Below, one piece after another: positions 24,269 through 26,720 of a DNA stretch of 26,720 nucleotides (positions are counted from its first letter, which is position 1; each line of letters begins with the position of its first letter). The position numbers were made by a program, and so were the translations under genes. The DNA lies in contig LNJE01000017.1 of the NCBI GenBank assembly GCA_001587635.1, forward strand, positions 1-26,720. The letters are read 5' to 3'. A model generated the notes under the pieces. That model searched no databases, was not told the DNA's origin, and worked only from the letters and a program-made list of their open reading frames with translations. The DNA comes from Methanofastidiosum methylothiophilum. GTDB taxonomy: Archaea; Methanobacteriota_B; Thermococci; Methanofastidiosales; Methanofastidiosaceae.

Positions 24269-25329
24269 CAATCCACCTTTGAGAATATTTCTTTCCATAT
24301 CCTGCTTGCATTATCAACAGAATGAATATTCCTAACTTTTAATGATTCTTCAGACATTTTCTTATAAACTTTCTTATCAGATAGTATCTTTATTATTCTA
24401 TCCCTATAAGAACTAACATCATCAAATTTTTCAACTAGAAATCCATTTTTCCCATCAACTACTATATCCCCAATGTCCCCTACATCACTTGATACAACAG
24501 GCACCCCGCAAGCCATTGCTTCTATTATGGCTGAAGGCATACCTTCAGATTCAGAGGTTAGAAGTAAAACTTTCGTTTTATTAATCAGTTGAGGTATGTC
24601 CTTCCTAAATCCAAGGAACTCAACATTGTCATTTAAGAAAAGGTCTTTCACAAATGATCTGCATTTTTCAATATCTTCCCCATCGCCTATCATTGCAACT
24701 TTAAGTTCAGGAATTTCTTTTGAAACTTCAGAAATCACTTTAAAGAATATATCAAGTCTTTTGACATACGTCAATCTCCCGATAAAGGAAATATCATACT
24801 CTTTTCTAGAGCCTTCACATTTATACTCATCTGTATTAATTACGTTAGGCATGATAAAGATTTTATTTTCATCAACATCTTTGTCAATTAGAATTTTTTT
24901 GCTTTTTATCCCCGTGACGGTAATAAAGTCAGAGCTTTTTAGAATCTTAAGATATAATTTTCCTAAAAANGGAGTATCCANGTGGTATAGCAGATCNCCT
25001 ATTATNGATATACAGCATTTGGCGCCTATAGNTCTAGAAACAAAATATCCAATTATTCCATGGGGAATCAAATAATAGCTAATTACTATCTTTGTTTTGA
25101 ATTTTCTNCCCAAATTTANCCCTTTAANGAATCTACAGATATCTCTTAGTATCTTAGTCTCTGGTATATTAGCATATATCACNTTATTAATTTCTGGGCC
25201 ATTNCCGCCACGCAAGACAATAATATTCTCTATNGTGGGAATGGNATATATTGGCTCTAACTTCATGGATAGCTTTAGATCGCTCATCTTTCCAAAGATT
25301 AAAACATTCAAACAATCACTTGAAATCAA
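24268..25329 (-). CDS. Glycosyltransferase family 4 protein
   Basis: A GT-B glycosyltransferase of about 353 residues. The C-terminal domain is textbook GT4: YDISFIGRLTYVKRLDIFF, VAMIGDGED, VEFLGFRKDIPQL, then LTSESEGMPSAIIEAMACG with the EX7E pair, and VPVVSSDVGDIGDIV. It should add one sugar from a nucleotide donor in the cytoplasm. The start is uncertain: TTG at 25329, or TTG at 25311, which gives a start NVLIFGKMSD more like relatives and has AGTGA a few bases before it. At least a dozen Ns in 24970-25245 blur the N-terminal acceptor domain. It lies between a partial asparagine synthase gene (22 nt upstream) and wecC, with which it overlaps by one base. Confidence 0.85.
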   Translation of the reverse strand: MISSDCLNVLIFGKMSDLKLSMKLEPIYXIPXIENIIVLRGXNGPEINXVIYANIPETKILRDICRFXKGXNLXRKFKTKIVISYYLIPHGIIGYFVSRXIGAKCCIXIIXDLLYHXDTXFLGKLYLKILKSSDFITVTGIKSKKILIDKDVDENKIFIMPNVINTDEYKCEGSRKEYDISFIGRLTYVKRLDIFFKVISEVSKEIPELKVAMIGDGEDIEKCRSFVKDLFLNDNVEFLGFRKDIPQLINKTKVLLLTSESEGMPSAIIEAMACGVPVVSSDVGDIGDIVVDGKNGFLVEKFDDVSSYRDRIIKILSDKKVYKKMSEESLKVRNIHSVDNASRIWKEIFSKVD

Positions 25330-25351
25330 TTAAGATAAAGCGCTTTTATGT

Positions 25352-26720
25352 TTAACTAGATAAGTTTTTTGGGCTTTCATTTTCAATGAATATCTTATAC
25401 CATAGCACAAGCATTATTATGTTCCATAAGTAGTTGTAATACCATCTTAACTTAGGATTTGGTTTTGATTTTAGTATTTTAGAAATTAGCTTTTTGTTGA
25501 TTCCAATATCTTCTAGTATCTTTTCATCAAGAATACCTTCAGCGTAATCTTTCAAATCTTTTTTAAACTGGTGGTAAGGATTTACTGCAAATCCCCACTT
25601 TGGTTTAGAAAAGACTTCTTTTGGCAGTGTATCTTTCATGGCAAGTCTAAAAACATATTTAGTAATGCCATTTTGTAGTTTATATTCTGCCGGCATTGAA
25701 AATGCCAATTCAATTAATCGCTTGTCAAGAAGCGGCGCTCTAGATTCTAGTGAATTTGCCATTCCCATTCTATCTTCAATATGTAGAAGATGATAAGGCA
25801 GCTTAGTTTCAAACTCAGCATAGAGCTTCTGATTTATTATATTTAGATTGTCTAGAAAGTAGGGTGAGAATATCTTCTCAACATCATGAACTTTGCTAAA
25901 CATTCTTTCATTGTAGAAATACTCTTTAGTTCTATCAGTTATATTTAGGGCGCCTCTCAAGAGTAGGTAGTACCTTGTGGTATCCTTAAGTTGAGATACC
26001 GCATTTACTCTTCTGAAAAATTCATGATAGTTAAGCCCCAGTTTGAATGGTACGCTATTTATTAAATTAAAAATATCTTTGGATGAAACAAACTTAGACA
26101 TATATTTTCCGTAAACAAGATTCTTTGCCATATATATGTCTCTGTCATAGCCTGCAAAGAGCTCATCGCCCCCCATGCCTGATAAAATCACCTTGACATG
26201 CTTTCTAGCCGCTTTAGATACAAGATAGCTCTGAAGCATCCCTATCGAAGGCTGCTCTGAGTGATACACTGCAAGGGGCATCACTTTCAGTAAATCATTT
26301 TCNACCATTATCTCGTGATGATCAGTTNCGAAATAATCNCTAACTAGNCTTGCAGAGTCAAGTTCGTCTGTAGGCTCTCCAAATCCTANNGTATAAGTTT
26401 TAATCTTTTGNAATTTGGATGCCANCCCAACTACTGAACTTGAATCAATACCTCCAGAAAGAAATATCCCCACNGGGACATCTGNCATTGTGAGCCTTCT
26501 TCTGACTGCATCTNTAAAGAGCTCCTGAATCTGCTTTGNATAATANTCAATCGGCTTATTTGACTCTGTTACCTCTAGCTTCCAATANCTATTGATAGAN
26601 ATTTCNCCATTTTCATANATTAATGTGTGNCCTGGCAAAAGCTTTTTTATATTTTTGAAAAGGGTCCGATCATGCGGTATAAACTGGAGGTTAAGGAGAT
26701 AATTGAGNGAAACACCATCG
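25352..26720 (-). CDS. Asparagine synthase-like amidotransferase 2, partial (runs off the window)
   Basis: This is the C-terminal part (about 455 residues) of a second AsnB-type protein. The frame is open to the last codon of the window: reading leftward from 26719 it gives DGVSLNYLLNLQFIPHDRTL, the linker before the LLPGH motif at about 26640, so the ATG-like position at 26638 is not the real start. The N-terminal glutaminase domain lies outside the window. The synthetase PP-loop is FLSGGIDSSSVV, followed by HHEIM, LSGMGGDELFAGYDRDIY, EDRMGMANSLESRAPLLD and KPKWGFAVNPYHQF. The sequence is quite different from the first copy at 20231, so they probably act on different substrates. Ns from 26303 to 26708 blur residues. 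It is the first visible gene of the leftward right-hand operon. Confidence 0.88.
   Translation of the reverse strand, partial: DGVXLNYLLNLQFIPHDRTLFKNIKKLLPXHTLXYENXEXSINXYWKLEVTESNKPIXYYXKQIQELFXDAVRRRLTMXDVXVGIFLSGGIDSSSVVGXASKXQKIKTYXXGFGEPTDELDSAXLVXDYFXTDHHEIMXENDLLKVMPLAVYHSEQPSIGMLQSYLVSKAARKHVKVILSGMGGDELFAGYDRDIYMAKNLVYGKYMSKFVSSKDIFNLINSVPFKLGLNYHEFFRRVNAVSQLKDTTRYYLLLRGALNITDRTKEYFYNERMFSKVHDVEKIFSPYFLDNLNIINQKLYAEFETKLPYHLLHIEDRMGMANSLESRAPLLDKRLIELAFSMPAEYKLQNGITKYVFRLAMKDTLPKEVFSKPKWGFAVNPYHQFKKDLKDYAEGILDEKILEDIGINKKLISKILKSKPNPKLRWYYNYLWNIIMLVLWYKIFIENESPKNLSS

Noticed and set aside
24596..25075. A 159-codon plus-strand open frame
   Set aside because: It lies wholly antisense to the GT4 gene, whose motifs are clear. 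The antisense translation has low-complexity Ser/Leu/Ile content and no family features.
1..26720. CRISPR arrays, tRNA or rRNA genes, insertion sequences, phage or defence genes
   Set aside because: I saw no regularly spaced repeats, no tRNA cloverleaf or rRNA-like stretch, no transposase motifs and no nuclease or defence protein families. The gene wrecks look like decay and deletion rather than IS insertion.

Overview
The window is a surface-glycan (polysaccharide or glycoprotein-glycan) biosynthesis locus from a very AT-rich prokaryote, most likely an archaeon. The archaeal reading rests on three observations: TATA-box-like elements about 25 bases upstream of several starts, including one apparently leaderless gene; a recurrent GGTGN + 4 nt + start-codon ribosome-binding geometry; and family resemblance of the flippase and nucleotide-sugar enzymes to archaeal homologues as I remember them. 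No species can be named. The letter N occurs in three patches (16618-17722, 24970-25245, 26303-26708), so individual residues there are uncertain. I see no rRNA, tRNA, CRISPR array, transposase or phage gene.

Layout. (1) 1-109: start of a leftward membrane-protein gene cut by the window edge. (2) 332-4540, rightward: an MBOAT O-acyltransferase, a DltD/AlgX-like SGNH protein, and a Wzx-type flippase, which suggest O-acetylation and membrane translocation of the glycan. (3) 10448-4553, leftward: a tightly coupled six-gene operon of a GNAT/Gfo-Idh-MocA fusion, an SpsF/NeuA-like cytidylyltransferase, a GSA-type class III aminotransferase, a NeuB-family synthase, a small formyltransferase and a TIM-barrel sugar isomerase. 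I infer that it makes a CMP-activated, amino- and acyl-modified nonulosonic acid. (4) 13734-10817, leftward: a PseB-like 4,6-dehydratase, the wreck of a DegT-family aminotransferase, and an N-acetyl-sugar amidotransferase (WbpG/PseA family). (5) 14112-18145, rightward: a PseC-like aminotransferase preceded by a stub of an asparagine-synthase gene, an unassigned GT-B-like protein, a second WbpG-family amidotransferase, and a decayed hisH-like glutaminase. (6) 18219-21994, rightward: a glycosyltransferase, a methyltransferase and an asparagine-synthase-type amidotransferase. (7) 26720-21991, leftward: a second asparagine synthase (partial), a GT4 glycosyltransferase, a WecC-type UDP-sugar dehydrogenase and a UDP-hexose(NAc) 4-epimerase.

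Together these predict a glycan containing a nonulosonic acid (possibly N-formylated), a 4-amino-4,6-dideoxy sugar, and uronic acids that may be amidated by the AsnB-type enzymes, with further methylation and O-acetylation. The locus is a patchwork. Three gene remnants (aminotransferase, asnB 5' stub, hisH) lie at operon joints. Two genes (neuB-like and pseB-like) have a good ribosome-binding site in front of ATT or ATC but no well-placed ATG, GTG or TTG. The right-hand block and the first 109 bases are visibly less AT-rich than the middle. The best candidates for new biology are the six-gene NeuB operon with its GNAT-dehydrogenase fusion, and the possible AUU/AUC initiation.
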